Positions 1 to 8,205 of a stretch of DNA of 64,000 nt are shown in pieces. The DNA lies in NCBI GenBank assembly GCA_023666335.1, contig JAMPCE010000007.1, forward strand, positions 1 through 64,000, in the 5' to 3' direction. The first letter of the stretch is position 1; each line of letters starts with the position of its first letter. Under the pieces are notes generated by a model, which had not been told where the DNA came from, did no database searches, and was given only the letters and a program-made list of their open reading frames with translations. Source of the stretch: a bacterium. Lineage in GTDB: Bacteria > Bacillota > Clostridia > Lachnospirales > Lachnospiraceae. Made by a program: the position numbers and the translations under genes.

Positions 1-150
1 GGTGTTTTCCCATTTCTATCTGTTCTTTTTTCCTACAAAAACTTTACCCTAGCTGATTTAGATGGATTCTCATGTTCATAAAAATGAAGATATTTTACAA
101 GACATTTGAAAATCTTTGCTTTACAATGGTCTAGCGAGGAGGAACTGTGT

Positions 151-990
151 ATGAAAAAAGAAGTTAGGACAGTTGTTTATGATGAATCCCTGCGGATAGA
201 AGCCTATCGTTTTGAGGGAATTGTACAGCCGTTTCCCAACCATTTCCATGAACATTATGTTATCGGATTTGTAGAGAACGGAGAACGCTGTCTGTCTTGT
301 AGGAACAAAGATTACACAATCGGTCAGGGGAGCGTTGTGATATTCAATCCGAGAGATAACCATGCCTGCGTACAGACTGATGAGGGCACATTGGATTATC
401 GGGGCTTTCATATCAGTAAAGAAATTATGCTTGATTTGGCAGAAGAAATAACAGGCAGACGGGAACTGCCGGGATTTTCAAAAAATGTGATTTATGATGA
501 TGAAGTGATTTGCTATTTACGTCCATTGCATGAAATGGTAATGAATGGAAACTGCGATTTTGGAAAAGAAGAAAATTTGTTGCTTTTGCTGTCCAGCCTG
601 ATACAGAATTACGGTCAGCCTTTTGAAAGCTGTATTCCGGAGTGCAGACAGGAAATAGAAAAAGCCTGTCAATTTATGGAACAGCATTTTGCAGAACGCA
701 TTTATTTAGACCAAATCTGCCGTCATGCAGGGTTAAGCAAGTCAACGCTGCTCAGGGCATTTGCAAAGTCAAAGGGAATTACGCCATATCGCTATTTGGA
801 AACGGTTCGTGTCAATGAGGCGAAAAAATTGTTATCCAATGGTGTACCCCCACTTGATACAGCGATCATGACGGGCTTTTCAGACCAAAGCCATTTTACA
901 AACTATTTCACCAGTTTTATAGGTCTTGCGCCGGGTGTATACCGCGAAATTTTCTTTGAAAAAGACAGGGAGAAAGAGAAAAATGAATGA
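151..990 (+). CDS. AraC family transcriptional regulator
   Basis: A 279-residue DNA-binding regulator. The first ~150 residues form an AraC-type cupin ligand-binding domain (HxHxxY-like 'NHFHEHYVIGFVENGE', then a 'GSVVIFNPRDNHA' turn). The last ~100 residues hold two helix-turn-helix motifs ('IYLDQICRHAGLSKSTLLRAF' and 'LDTAIMTGFSDQSHFTNYF'), the second being the AraC signature. I chose ATG 151 rather than 106 because a GAGGAGG ribosome site lies at 135-142. The gene overlaps the next start by 8 bp, so it is translationally linked to the GNAT and DUF2000 genes. It probably controls this small operon. The block is visibly AT-richer than the genome further right, which suggests transfer. The ligand is unknown. 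Confidence 0.9.
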   Translation: MKKEVRTVVYDESLRIEAYRFEGIVQPFPNHFHEHYVIGFVENGERCLSCRNKDYTIGQGSVVIFNPRDNHACVQTDEGTLDYRGFHISKEIMLDLAEEITGRRELPGFSKNVIYDDEVICYLRPLHEMVMNGNCDFGKEENLLLLLSSLIQNYGQPFESCIPECRQEIEKACQFMEQHFAERIYLDQICRHAGLSKSTLLRAFAKSKGITPYRYLETVRVNEAKKLLSNGVPPLDTAIMTGFSDQSHFTNYFTSFIGLAPGVYREIFFEKDREKEKNE

Positions 991-1639
991 GCCAGCCATA
1001 AGATTAGAAGAACAAATCATAAATCTTTTTCCGAACTTTGAAACAGAAATTTATCAAGGGTGGGTGTTGAAAGAAACGTCCTGCCACCTTGTCATTTATC
1101 CGCTGTACGGTTCGTCAGATAAGGATATTGTGGAACGCATAAAGGTGTGCGAGGAAGTCAGCCGTCAAAAATCATTAAGTTGTGAATTTCGCATAGTGGA
1201 ACATACAAATTATCATTTGGCATCACGCCTTGAGGAATGTGGATATGACATTAAAAACTGTTGTATTGTTGCAGAGCGTTACATGAACGAGGGTGATTTT
1301 TCAATCAACCGAAATTCATATGAAGAAAGCGGGAAGTCTAAAGTCAGTTTAAGCAAAATGGTAGAAACAGACATCATAGAAAATATTGTAGCGGAGGGAA
1401 ATACGGTAATCGGAATAAAACGACAGGAACTTTTGTATCTGCCGAATGGAAAACTGCCTTGCAGTGTAGACATGGACGATATTTTTCAGCTTGCAGTCAA
1501 AAATCAGGTATCAAGAATATTAGCAGATATTTCAGAGAATGGGGAACAGTTGGCATATTATGAAAAAGCGGGTTTTCATAAGGCATACCTTTACCGCTGC
1601 TATCAAAAGGAGGATATAATCGATGAATTTACAGAATGA
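983..1639 (+). CDS. GNAT-like N-acetyltransferase
   Basis: A 218-residue protein resembling the GNAT acetyltransferases that accompany AraC and DUF2000 proteins in Firmicutes. Two half-domains are visible: residues ~35-90 (strand-rich, with 'HLASRLEECGYDIKNCCIVAERYM') and a C-terminal 'QLAYYEKAGFHKAYLYRCYQKE', the usual late GNAT strand-helix-strand. The classical Q/RxxGxG/A acetyl-CoA loop is not obvious, so activity is uncertain. ATG 983 is preceded by an AGGGAGAAAGAG ribosome site and overlaps the AraC stop. The 3' end overlaps the DUF2000 start by 17 bp. Substrate unknown. Confidence 0.7.
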   Translation: MNEPAIRLEEQIINLFPNFETEIYQGWVLKETSCHLVIYPLYGSSDKDIVERIKVCEEVSRQKSLSCEFRIVEHTNYHLASRLEECGYDIKNCCIVAERYMNEGDFSINRNSYEESGKSKVSLSKMVETDIIENIVAEGNTVIGIKRQELLYLPNGKLPCSVDMDDIFQLAVKNQVSRILADISENGEQLAYYEKAGFHKAYLYRCYQKEDIIDEFTE

Positions 1640-2045
1640 GAAATGTGTCATGGTAATTGATGAAAATCTGCCGTTAGGCATTATTGCGAATACGGCGGCT
1701 ATTATGGGTATCACATTGGGAAAGAAAATGCCGGAAGTAGTTGGAGAAGATGTTTATGACAGGACAGGTAATGAACATTTGGGAATTATAGAATTTCCCG
1801 TACCCATCTTAAAGGGAAACGCCGATATGATAAAAGCAATTCGTGAAAAATTATATGAGCCGGACTTTTCAGATTTGACTGTTGTAGATTTTTCCGATTT
1901 AGCGCAGAGTTGTAAAACTTACAGTGAATTTATTGGAAAAATGAAAGAAGTAACCGAAACAGATTTGAACTATTTTGGTATCGCTATTTGTGGCGCGAAA
2001 AAGAAAGTAAATAAATTAACGGGCAGTATGGCTTTGCTCCGGTGA
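1623..2045 (+). CDS. DUF2000 family protein
   Basis: A 140-residue protein matching the DUF2000 family by its N-terminal 'CVMVIDENLPLGIIANTAAIMGITLGKK', the mid-region 'GIIEFPVPILKGN' and the C-terminal 'FGIAICGAKKKVNKLTGSMALLR'. Family function is not established; members have a peptidyl-tRNA-hydrolase-like fold and are often next to or fused with AraC regulators and GNAT enzymes, exactly the arrangement here. A strong AAAGGAGG site lies upstream of ATG 1623. The start lies inside the preceding gene, so the three genes form one tightly coupled operon. Confidence 0.85.
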   Translation: MNLQNEKCVMVIDENLPLGIIANTAAIMGITLGKKMPEVVGEDVYDRTGNEHLGIIEFPVPILKGNADMIKAIREKLYEPDFSDLTVVDFSDLAQSCKTYSEFIGKMKEVTETDLNYFGIAICGAKKKVNKLTGSMALLR

Positions 2046-2087
2046 GTTGGAAAAATCAGGATTTAGAGAAATGTTAATCTGCGTTGC

Positions 2088-2116
2088 TTGCCGCAACGGG
2101 CATTCTTCCGTATAAT
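2088..2116 (+). promoter_or_regulatory. Sigma-A-type promoter for the XRE gene
   Basis: TTGCCG (2088-2093) and a perfect TATAAT (2111-2116) are separated by 17 bp. Transcription would begin near 2123, immediately before the AAAGGAGG ribosome site at 2124-2131, so the leader would be only about 18 nt. It separates the XRE gene from the upstream AraC operon. Confidence 0.65.
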
Positions 2117-2140
2117 AGCGGTGAAAGGAGGTCATCACTA

Positions 2141-2650
2141 ATGCTGAACGAAAACATCAAAGCAATCAGAAAATCCAAAGGACTTTCGCAAGAAGAACTT
2201 GCAATCAAGTTGAATGTGGTAAGACAAACAATATCAAAATGGGAACAAGGTTTGTCGGTTCCTGATGCCGATATGCTAGTTTCCATATCAGAAGTATTTG
2301 AAACACCTGTAAGCACACTGCTTGGAGAAACAATTATCGAGCCGAAGATTGATGATTTAAAAGTAATTTCTGAAAAACTTGAGGTCATAAATTTGCAACT
2401 TGCACATAGAAAGGCAACGAAACAAAAGGCAATTCATTGGCTTTTTATCTCATTGTGTGCGGTTATCGTGGCTATTTTTGCAGTCCTAATAGTATTAAAC
2501 AGTCCTTACCTGGGTTGGGATTATAGCGATCCCGAAACCGCAATTGTCGGAACGGTGTTTCACGCATTTGAGTGGTTGTTCGTAAGAATAGCACCGTTTG
2601 CCCTGCTTGGAGCATTCGTCGGGACCTATTTGACATGGAAGAAAATGTGA
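2141..2650 (+). CDS. XRE family regulator with membrane C-terminus
   Basis: A 169-residue protein. Residues 1-60 are an XRE/Cro helix-turn-helix ('IKAIRKSKGLSQEELAIKLNVVRQTISKWEQG'). A linker is followed by two hydrophobic segments (about 100-122 and 145-162), giving a membrane-anchored regulator as found widely in Firmicutes. ATG 2141 is preferred over 2084 because AAAGGAGG precedes it and the promoter lies between the two. The last 25 bp overlap, on the opposite strand, the 3' end of the hydrolase gene. The overlap coincides with the change from AT-rich to GC-rich DNA. Confidence 0.85.
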   Translation: MLNENIKAIRKSKGLSQEELAIKLNVVRQTISKWEQGLSVPDADMLVSISEVFETPVSTLLGETIIEPKIDDLKVISEKLEVINLQLAHRKATKQKAIHWLFISLCAVIVAIFAVLIVLNSPYLGWDYSDPETAIVGTVFHAFEWLFVRIAPFALLGAFVGTYLTWKKM

Positions 2651-4851
2651 TAGAACCCCACATCATCCATGATGATCTCCCCCGCCCCGCTCCCGTCAAA
2701 GGCGACGCAGATCTTACAAACGGAGGTAAAATCAAATTCCGCATCGCCGGGGAACGCATCTTTCCCCAGCGATACAGTCTGCATTTGATGTTTATATTCG
2801 TAAGAACCAAACAGCACATCCTGTTTATAAAGCTGAACCGCCAGCGACGGATAGACCAGCTGCGGATCTTTTGCCGTTACCGCATTGCCCGCCGCATCAT
2901 ACAATTCCACGGTGTAATGCAGCGCCTCGATCTCCTCCGCGGTATCCTCCCGCATATCCGCCAGTCTGAACGCAATCCCGCCCGCCGACAGATCCGTTTC
3001 CGGAATGTCGATCTCGACCCGCGGTTCGGCATCCGCCGTCCAGGTGCAGTTCAAAACATGATTTTCCCCTTCCATGCCGGATCCGTATATGTCCGCGCGC
3101 TCTTTCCAAGTTTTCATCCCCCTGCAGCGAACGGTAATCTCCGCCGCATCGCCCTGCGTAATGTCGGCATCATCCTCAAAAGAACAAAAACTTACAAAAT
3201 CGGAGTCCGTATAATTGGTGATATAAACCGTTTGGGGAAGCGCTTCCATCGCAGTCCCGTCCCCTTTCAGGAGACCGGCATGAGCGCAGTCACCCAAAAG
3301 CGTTGTATCCAAAAATGCTCTGATGTACCCTTTTGCGATCATCTGCTGCTCCTCCGCCTCCAAAAAATGAGCGGTATGCAAAAAGCCGTTTGTTCCCGGC
3401 ACGCCGTCATAGCGTCCCCACTTTGTATTGAACTGCCCGTGGTTCGCGCCCATGATACATACGCTTGCTTTCCGATAGAGCGTATCATTTTCTTTGGAAA
3501 AACGCACATTATGATACTGTTTTTCACCCGCCATCCTGCTCACATCCTGGTCATGCAGGCCGTGGAGCAGCAGATAATTGACGTCCCAAAGTTCCACTGC
3601 GTGCTGCGCCGGCATATACTGATCGACGGTCGGCGCGATCGCAATGATCGAGGAAATCGGAAAATGGTAATCAAACCTGATATTGCCGTTATCGGGATAT
3701 GCGTCGAGGTCATTAAAAAGGTACGCCGTTGCCACCATCTCGCCGCCCCGGGAATGTCCCGCTATGGCGATCTTTTCCGAATCTATTTTTCCGTAAAGAA
3801 CGCTTTTTTGCTCTTCATTTTCCGTAAGGACCGCCCTGATATTCTCCAACAGCAGAACCGCTCTGGCGTCGTTTTCATTCGACAGGCTGTTCACTACATT
3901 TTCGTCCACCGAAACGACGACATATCCGTTTGACGCAAGATATTCACCCAGATAGTCATATCCAAGATACGACGGAACGCCAAAGTCATGATTTCCATGA
4001 GCAATGAATAACACGGGACAAGCCGATCCATCCTCCGGATACCAGATGCGCCCGGCTACAGGCGCTTCCTGCAAGCCCTGTTTGAAATAGAACTTTGACG
4101 GGAAAGCCATCAGCCCATCCCTTGCGGCGAAGCCGGAGATATCCACGCGTTCCGTGACGATCCCCGCTTCCACATCCGGACCGTAATCGACCACCGCCGT
4201 TTTTCCGTTCCCGTTTTCCAGATAGGCGGCAAAATCTGCACTTCCCTCTCTGCTGTCTTCCGATAACGCAAGATATTTCTGTATTTGATTCTCACCCAAA
4301 CGATCCGTATGAAAGAACAGCCCGAACAGGACCACGATCCCCAAAGACAGCGCCAGAGCGGCATAGCCGAATTTCTGTTTGTGATTTTTGACGACAAGGA
4401 TGCTCCACAGACATCTTCCCAACACATCCACGGCAGCAGCCGTTACCACACCGATCAAAACGCCCGATGCCACGCCGTTCATCTGTGTGCCGATCAAATC
4501 CACCACGATCAGGACAGCCGCCGACAAAAGATAGTATACCCGCGCCCGTTTTACCCTGCCGAGCAGTATTTTTAACAGCAATGCCGCAAGCTCTGTCACG
4601 ATCACCGCCAGCAAAACAGAGAGCAGGAACGCGAGAAATGCAGGCATGACATTCCTGCATAGATACGACATAACGCCGTATAGAAACTGAGCCGCCAGAA
4701 GCGCGCAGAAAATCATGCCGCCGGGTCTGCCCTGCTTAAGAAAGTCCGCCGGACCTGCCGTTTTTTCCCGCAGCCGGCGAAATGTTTTTCCTGCTGTATT
4801 TTTTATTTTCCACGCGATTTTTTTCATTCTGATCATTCCATAGCGAAACAT
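2626..4851 (-). CDS. Membrane-anchored alpha/beta hydrolase
   Basis: A 741-residue protein. Residues ~30-175 contain four or five hydrophobic segments. An alpha/beta hydrolase domain follows, with 'VLFIAHGNHDFG' as oxyanion region, 'IAGHSRGGEMVATAY' carrying the nucleophile serine in G-H-S-R-G-G, 'LLLHGLHDQDV' near the acid, and 'CIMGANHGQFN' with the likely catalytic His. It resembles chlorophyllase/dienelactone-hydrolase-like enzymes. The last ~170 residues look like a beta-sandwich ending 'IIMDDVGFY'. It probably cleaves an ester at the cell surface; the substrate is unknown. No strong ribosome site marks 4851, and starts at the next two Met codons are possible. Confidence 0.75.
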   Translation of the reverse strand: MFRYGMIRMKKIAWKIKNTAGKTFRRLREKTAGPADFLKQGRPGGMIFCALLAAQFLYGVMSYLCRNVMPAFLAFLLSVLLAVIVTELAALLLKILLGRVKRARVYYLLSAAVLIVVDLIGTQMNGVASGVLIGVVTAAAVDVLGRCLWSILVVKNHKQKFGYAALALSLGIVVLFGLFFHTDRLGENQIQKYLALSEDSREGSADFAAYLENGNGKTAVVDYGPDVEAGIVTERVDISGFAARDGLMAFPSKFYFKQGLQEAPVAGRIWYPEDGSACPVLFIAHGNHDFGVPSYLGYDYLGEYLASNGYVVVSVDENVVNSLSNENDARAVLLLENIRAVLTENEEQKSVLYGKIDSEKIAIAGHSRGGEMVATAYLFNDLDAYPDNGNIRFDYHFPISSIIAIAPTVDQYMPAQHAVELWDVNYLLLHGLHDQDVSRMAGEKQYHNVRFSKENDTLYRKASVCIMGANHGQFNTKWGRYDGVPGTNGFLHTAHFLEAEEQQMIAKGYIRAFLDTTLLGDCAHAGLLKGDGTAMEALPQTVYITNYTDSDFVSFCSFEDDADITQGDAAEITVRCRGMKTWKERADIYGSGMEGENHVLNCTWTADAEPRVEIDIPETDLSAGGIAFRLADMREDTAEEIEALHYTVELYDAAGNAVTAKDPQLVYPSLAVQLYKQDVLFGSYEYKHQMQTVSLGKDAFPGDAEFDFTSVCKICVAFDGSGAGEIIMDDVGFYHIFFHVK

Positions 4852-4866
4852 ATTCTATCCATTACC

Positions 4867-5205
4867 TTATAATTCACTTACTGCAACCCCCTCTTCCAGC
4901 ACATTCTGATAAAACGGCAGCACATCTACCCAATATTCATATTGTGCCTTACTTTTAATAATTGGAGAAATGTCTATACCCATGCCCATTTCAATCTCAA
5001 ATGCTATATCATAAACATCATTCTCAAATTTCTTGATCTCTGTCTCCGAAAGATTCACCAAAACCATAACGTCCACATCCGAATCATCCTGATAATTGCC
5101 CCTTGCATAAGATCCATAAACAATCACTTTTAACAAGTGTGAGCCAAATAGTTTCTCCATCTGTTGGGAAAACTGATCAATACTTTTCTTTATCATATCC
5201 GGCAT
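4867..5205 (-). CDS. MNT-type nucleotidyltransferase, orphan
   Basis: A 112-residue minimal nucleotidyltransferase with the motif 'VYGSYARGNYQDDSDVDVMVLV': G-S-x(2)-R-G-x(5)-S-D-x-D, including both catalytic aspartates, and a third acidic position near 'DIAFEIEMGMGIDISPI'. Such proteins are usually the MntA antitoxin of HEPN/MNT pairs, which AMPylate the HEPN toxin. No HEPN gene is present here: tex lies 12 bp upstream and the hydrolase downstream. AGGGGAG precedes ATG 5205. It is probably co-transcribed with tex. Confidence 0.8.
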   Translation of the reverse strand: MPDMIKKSIDQFSQQMEKLFGSHLLKVIVYGSYARGNYQDDSDVDVMVLVNLSETEIKKFENDVYDIAFEIEMGMGIDISPIIKSKAQYEYWVDVLPFYQNVLEEGVAVSEL

Positions 5206-5217
5206 ATTTTTTCTCCC

Positions 5218-7566
5218 CTAATCAGATAATTTCATGGTGAGACTGATCCTCTTCTTCGCCACATCCACGGAGAGCACCTGCACGTCCACCACATCCCCCA
5301 CGCTGACCGCCTCGAGCGGATGTTTGATATAGCGGTCCGTGATCTGGGAGATATGCACCAGACCGTCCTGATGCACTCCGATATCCACGAACGCCCCAAA
5401 GTCGATAACGTTTCGGACCGTCCCCTTTAAGATCATGCCCGGTTTTAAGTCTTTCATATCCAGCACGTCGCTTCGAAGGATCGGCGCAGGCATATCGTCT
5501 CTCGGGTCTCTCGCAGGTTTTTCCAGCTCCGTCAGGATATCCGTCAGCGTGATCTCCCCGATGCCGAGCTCTTCCGCCAGTTTTTTCTTATCTTTCACGC
5601 GCTTTACCAGATTTCCCGTCTGCGCGCCTGCCGCCGGAGCGGAACTGACATCTGTGTCATTTTCTACTCCGTCCAGCGTCATATTACCCATAGCCGCCGC
5701 AAGCGCCTTTCCCATCGCGGTGTCCGTGTTGCGGATCACCAGCTTCTTTTTGGGCGGGCGCTTCTCCTTTGCGGGCGCCGCCGCTTTTGTCTTTACTGCC
5801 GCCTTTTTCTGCGCTTCCCGCACATCTTCCATCGTAAGTCCCAGCTTCTCCATCAATTTTTCTGCCGCCTCGTAAGACTCGGGATGGACGCTGGTAGCAT
5901 CCAGCGGATTGTCGCCGTCCGTGATGCGCATAAATCCTGCGCACTGTTCGTAGGCTTTCGGTCCGAGCTTCGCCACTTTCAAAAGCTGTTTCCGATTCAC
6001 AAAACGCCCGTTCGCCTCCCTGTAATCCACGATATTGCGCGCGATCACTTTGGTCACGCCGGACACATACTCAAGCAGGGACGCGGACGCCGTATTCAAG
6101 TCCACGCCCACGCGGTTCACACTGTCCTCCACCACGCCGCTTAGAGCCTCGCTCAATTTTTTCTGGTTCATATCGTGCTGGTACTGTCCCACGCCGATGG
6201 ACTTCGGGTCAATCTTGACCAGCTCCGCCAGCGGATCCTGCAAGCGCCTCGCGATGGAAGCCGCGCTGCGCTGTCCCACGTCAAATTCCGGAAACTCCTC
6301 CGTCGCCAGCTTGCTCGCCGAGTAGACGGAAGCGCCCGCCTCGTTCACGATCACATACTGCACGGGTACATCCAGCTCTTTGATCAGCTCCACGATCACC
6401 TGCTCGGACTCTCTTGAAGCTGTCCCGTTGCCTACGGAGATCAGGGAAACGTTATACTTTTTGATCAGGCGTTTTAATTCCGCCTTCGCCTGTTCCACCT
6501 TATTCTGCGGCGCGGTGGGATAGATCACTTTCGTGTCAAGGACTTTTCCCGTCTCGTCCACCACCGCCAGCTTGCAGCCCGTGCGGAAAGCCGGATCCCA
6601 GCCCAGCACCACCTTTCCGCGGATCGGCGGCTGTAAGAGGAGCTGTTCCAGATTTTTGCCAAAGACCGAGATCGCGCCGTCCTCCGCCTTTTCGGTGAGA
6701 TCGTTTCTGATCTCCCGCTCAATGGCAGGCGCGATCAATCTGTCATAGCTGTCGGCAATCACTTCCTCCAAAAGCGGAGATGTGACAGGGTTGTCATTTT
6801 TAATGGTCTTTGTCCGCAGAAACTGCAAAATACGCTCCGTCGGCGCTTCCACTTTCACGGTCAGGAATTTCTCGTTCTCGCCCCGATTGATCGCAAGAAC
6901 GCGGTGCCCCGCCACCTTGCCGATCGGCTCCTCATAGTCGTAGTAAGTCTCGTAAACGCTCTCGGCTTTTTCGTCCTTTGCCACACTCACAAGCTTCCCG
7001 TCCTTTGCGGTGACGTCGCGGATGTAGCTGCGGTAATCCGCCTCGTCGGAGATCTGCTCGGCAAGGATATCTTTCGCTCCCTGCACCGCTTCCTCCGCCG
7101 TCTTCACGGATTTTGCTTCGTCCTCGTCCTCATGAATATACTTTGCGGCTTCCTCCTCGATGGGAGCTGTCGCCTCCTGCGCCAGAATAAAGGCGGCAAG
7201 CGGTTCGAGACCTTTCTCTTTCGCCACGCTCGCGCGGGTCTTCCGCTTCGGCCGGTAAGGACGGTAAAGGTCCTCCACCACCACAAGGGTCTGCGCGGCT
7301 TCGATCTTTTCCCGCAGTTCGTCGGTCAGCATTCCCTGCTCCTCTATGCTGTTTATCACCTGCTGCTTTTTCTCCTCCAGACCGCGCAGATAGGTCAGCC
7401 GCTCATACAGATCGCGCAGCGTCTCGTCGTTTAAGGAGCCTGTCTTCTCCTTGCGGTAGCGGGCGATGAAAGGGATGGTATTTCCCTCGTCGATCAGGGC
7501 GACCGCCGCCTCCACCTGCCATTTTTCCACATGCAGTTCTTCTTTTAACTGTAAAATAATATCCAT
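5218..7566 (-). CDS. tex: Tex-type RNA-binding transcriptional accessory protein
   Basis: A 782-residue Tex/YhgF homologue, a cytoplasmic nucleic-acid-binding protein related to eukaryotic Spt6. Visible in order: the Tex N-terminal helical domain ('VALIDEGNTIPFIARYRKEKTGSLND'), a YqgF/RNase H-like domain ('VVLGWDPAFRTGCKLAVVD'), helix-hairpin-helix segments around 'LNTASASLLEYVSGVT' and 'FVNRKQLLKVAKLGPKAYEQCAGF', and a C-terminal S1 domain ('GMILKGTVRNVIDFGAFVDIGVHQDGLVHISQ'). An extra Lys/Ala-rich region of about 100 residues separates the HhH part from S1. The gene carries two of the twelve TGACA-N4-TGTCA palindromes. The start fits the family N-terminus. Confidence 0.95.
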   Translation of the reverse strand: MDIILQLKEELHVEKWQVEAAVALIDEGNTIPFIARYRKEKTGSLNDETLRDLYERLTYLRGLEEKKQQVINSIEEQGMLTDELREKIEAAQTLVVVEDLYRPYRPKRKTRASVAKEKGLEPLAAFILAQEATAPIEEEAAKYIHEDEDEAKSVKTAEEAVQGAKDILAEQISDEADYRSYIRDVTAKDGKLVSVAKDEKAESVYETYYDYEEPIGKVAGHRVLAINRGENEKFLTVKVEAPTERILQFLRTKTIKNDNPVTSPLLEEVIADSYDRLIAPAIEREIRNDLTEKAEDGAISVFGKNLEQLLLQPPIRGKVVLGWDPAFRTGCKLAVVDETGKVLDTKVIYPTAPQNKVEQAKAELKRLIKKYNVSLISVGNGTASRESEQVIVELIKELDVPVQYVIVNEAGASVYSASKLATEEFPEFDVGQRSAASIARRLQDPLAELVKIDPKSIGVGQYQHDMNQKKLSEALSGVVEDSVNRVGVDLNTASASLLEYVSGVTKVIARNIVDYREANGRFVNRKQLLKVAKLGPKAYEQCAGFMRITDGDNPLDATSVHPESYEAAEKLMEKLGLTMEDVREAQKKAAVKTKAAAPAKEKRPPKKKLVIRNTDTAMGKALAAAMGNMTLDGVENDTDVSSAPAAGAQTGNLVKRVKDKKKLAEELGIGEITLTDILTELEKPARDPRDDMPAPILRSDVLDMKDLKPGMILKGTVRNVIDFGAFVDIGVHQDGLVHISQITDRYIKHPLEAVSVGDVVDVQVLSVDVAKKRISLTMKLSD
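5646..5659. repeat. TGACA-N4-TGTCA palindrome, copy 1
   Basis: Central bases TCTG. It lies in tex, where it encodes D-T-D-V within the non-conserved linker. Confidence 0.7.
6783..6796. repeat. TGACA-N4-TGTCA palindrome, copy 2
   Basis: Central bases GGGT, in tex. Same reading phase as copy 1, here encoding D-N-P-V. Confidence 0.7.
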
Positions 7567-7619
7567 GTTTTCTTCCGTTCCGTTTCTTATAGATTTTTTG
7601 ATGCAAATGTGTTACACTG

Positions 7620-7625
7620 ATTATA
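7620..7625 (-). promoter_or_regulatory. Probable -10 element for tex
   Basis: A perfect TATAAT on the minus strand about 54 bp upstream of the tex start. A TGTATT hexamer 17 bp further upstream (7643-7648) is a weak -35 candidate. Confidence 0.45.
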
Positions 7626-7662
7626 CCATAAACACAGATGCGAATACAGTAAATCATTTAGG

Positions 7663-7711
7663 AAAGAATTGCGAAAGCAATTCTTTGGTCGCAGACTGCT
7701 GAGTCTGCGAC
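7663..7711 (+). promoter_or_regulatory. Two abutting perfect hairpins in the DUF4190 leader
   Basis: 7663-7672 (AAAGAATTGC) pairs perfectly with 7677-7686 around a GAAA tetraloop. After a single G, 7688-7697 (GTCGCAGACT) pairs perfectly with 7702-7711 around GCTG. The GGGGG ribosome site follows at 7712-7716 and ATG at 7723. There is no U-run, so a terminator is unlikely. The placement suggests control of translation or mRNA stability, or a small mobile palindrome. Confidence 0.6.
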
Positions 7712-7722
7712 GGGGGTATTTT

Positions 7723-8184
7723 ATGGACTATCAACCGCAAAACCCACAAGGCAGCCCAAACGGCGGCTACAATCCCTATCCGTACGGCGTGCCTGTGCAG
7801 CCGATACCACCGAAACAAAAAGGCGACCGCATGGCGACCGCCGCTATGATACTCGGTATCATCTCGCTGGCAAGCCTCCTGCTCCTGCGCATAACAGTTC
7901 CTTTCTTTCTCGGCGGCGTCGCCATCATTCTGGCGATCCTCTCGAAAGGCAGCGCGCGGAAGATGATCGGCAAGGCAAAGGCAGGCATGATCTGCAGCAT
8001 CACGGCGCTCGGTCTGGACATTGCATTTTTCGCTTTTTCCTTTTGGCTGGTGTTTTCGTTTCTTCCGACCTCTCCGGAATTGACCGAGGAAGTCAATAAA
8101 ATTTACGAAGAACAGTACGGCATCTCCTACGATGAGATCATGGAAGAGATTTACGATATGTGGAATATGGATAACATACAGTAG
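7723..8184 (+). CDS. DUF4190 domain membrane protein
   Basis: A 153-residue protein. Residues 1-35 are Pro/Gln/Asn-rich ('YQPQNPQGSPNGGYNPYPYG'), a common disordered cytoplasmic head. Two hydrophobic segments follow ('MATAAMILGIISLASLLL' through 'PFFLGGVAIILAIL', and 'AGMICSITALGLDIAFFAFSFWLVFSF') with the DUF4190-like 'KGSARKMIGKAKAGMICSI' between them. Function is unknown. ATG 7723 is chosen because GGGGGT precedes it; the longer reading frame would start inside the first hairpin. Confidence 0.75.
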   Translation: MDYQPQNPQGSPNGGYNPYPYGVPVQPIPPKQKGDRMATAAMILGIISLASLLLLRITVPFFLGGVAIILAILSKGSARKMIGKAKAGMICSITALGLDIAFFAFSFWLVFSFLPTSPELTEEVNKIYEEQYGISYDEIMEEIYDMWNMDNIQ

Positions 8185-8205
8185 AAAGACGAGGTGGAAA
8201 ATATT

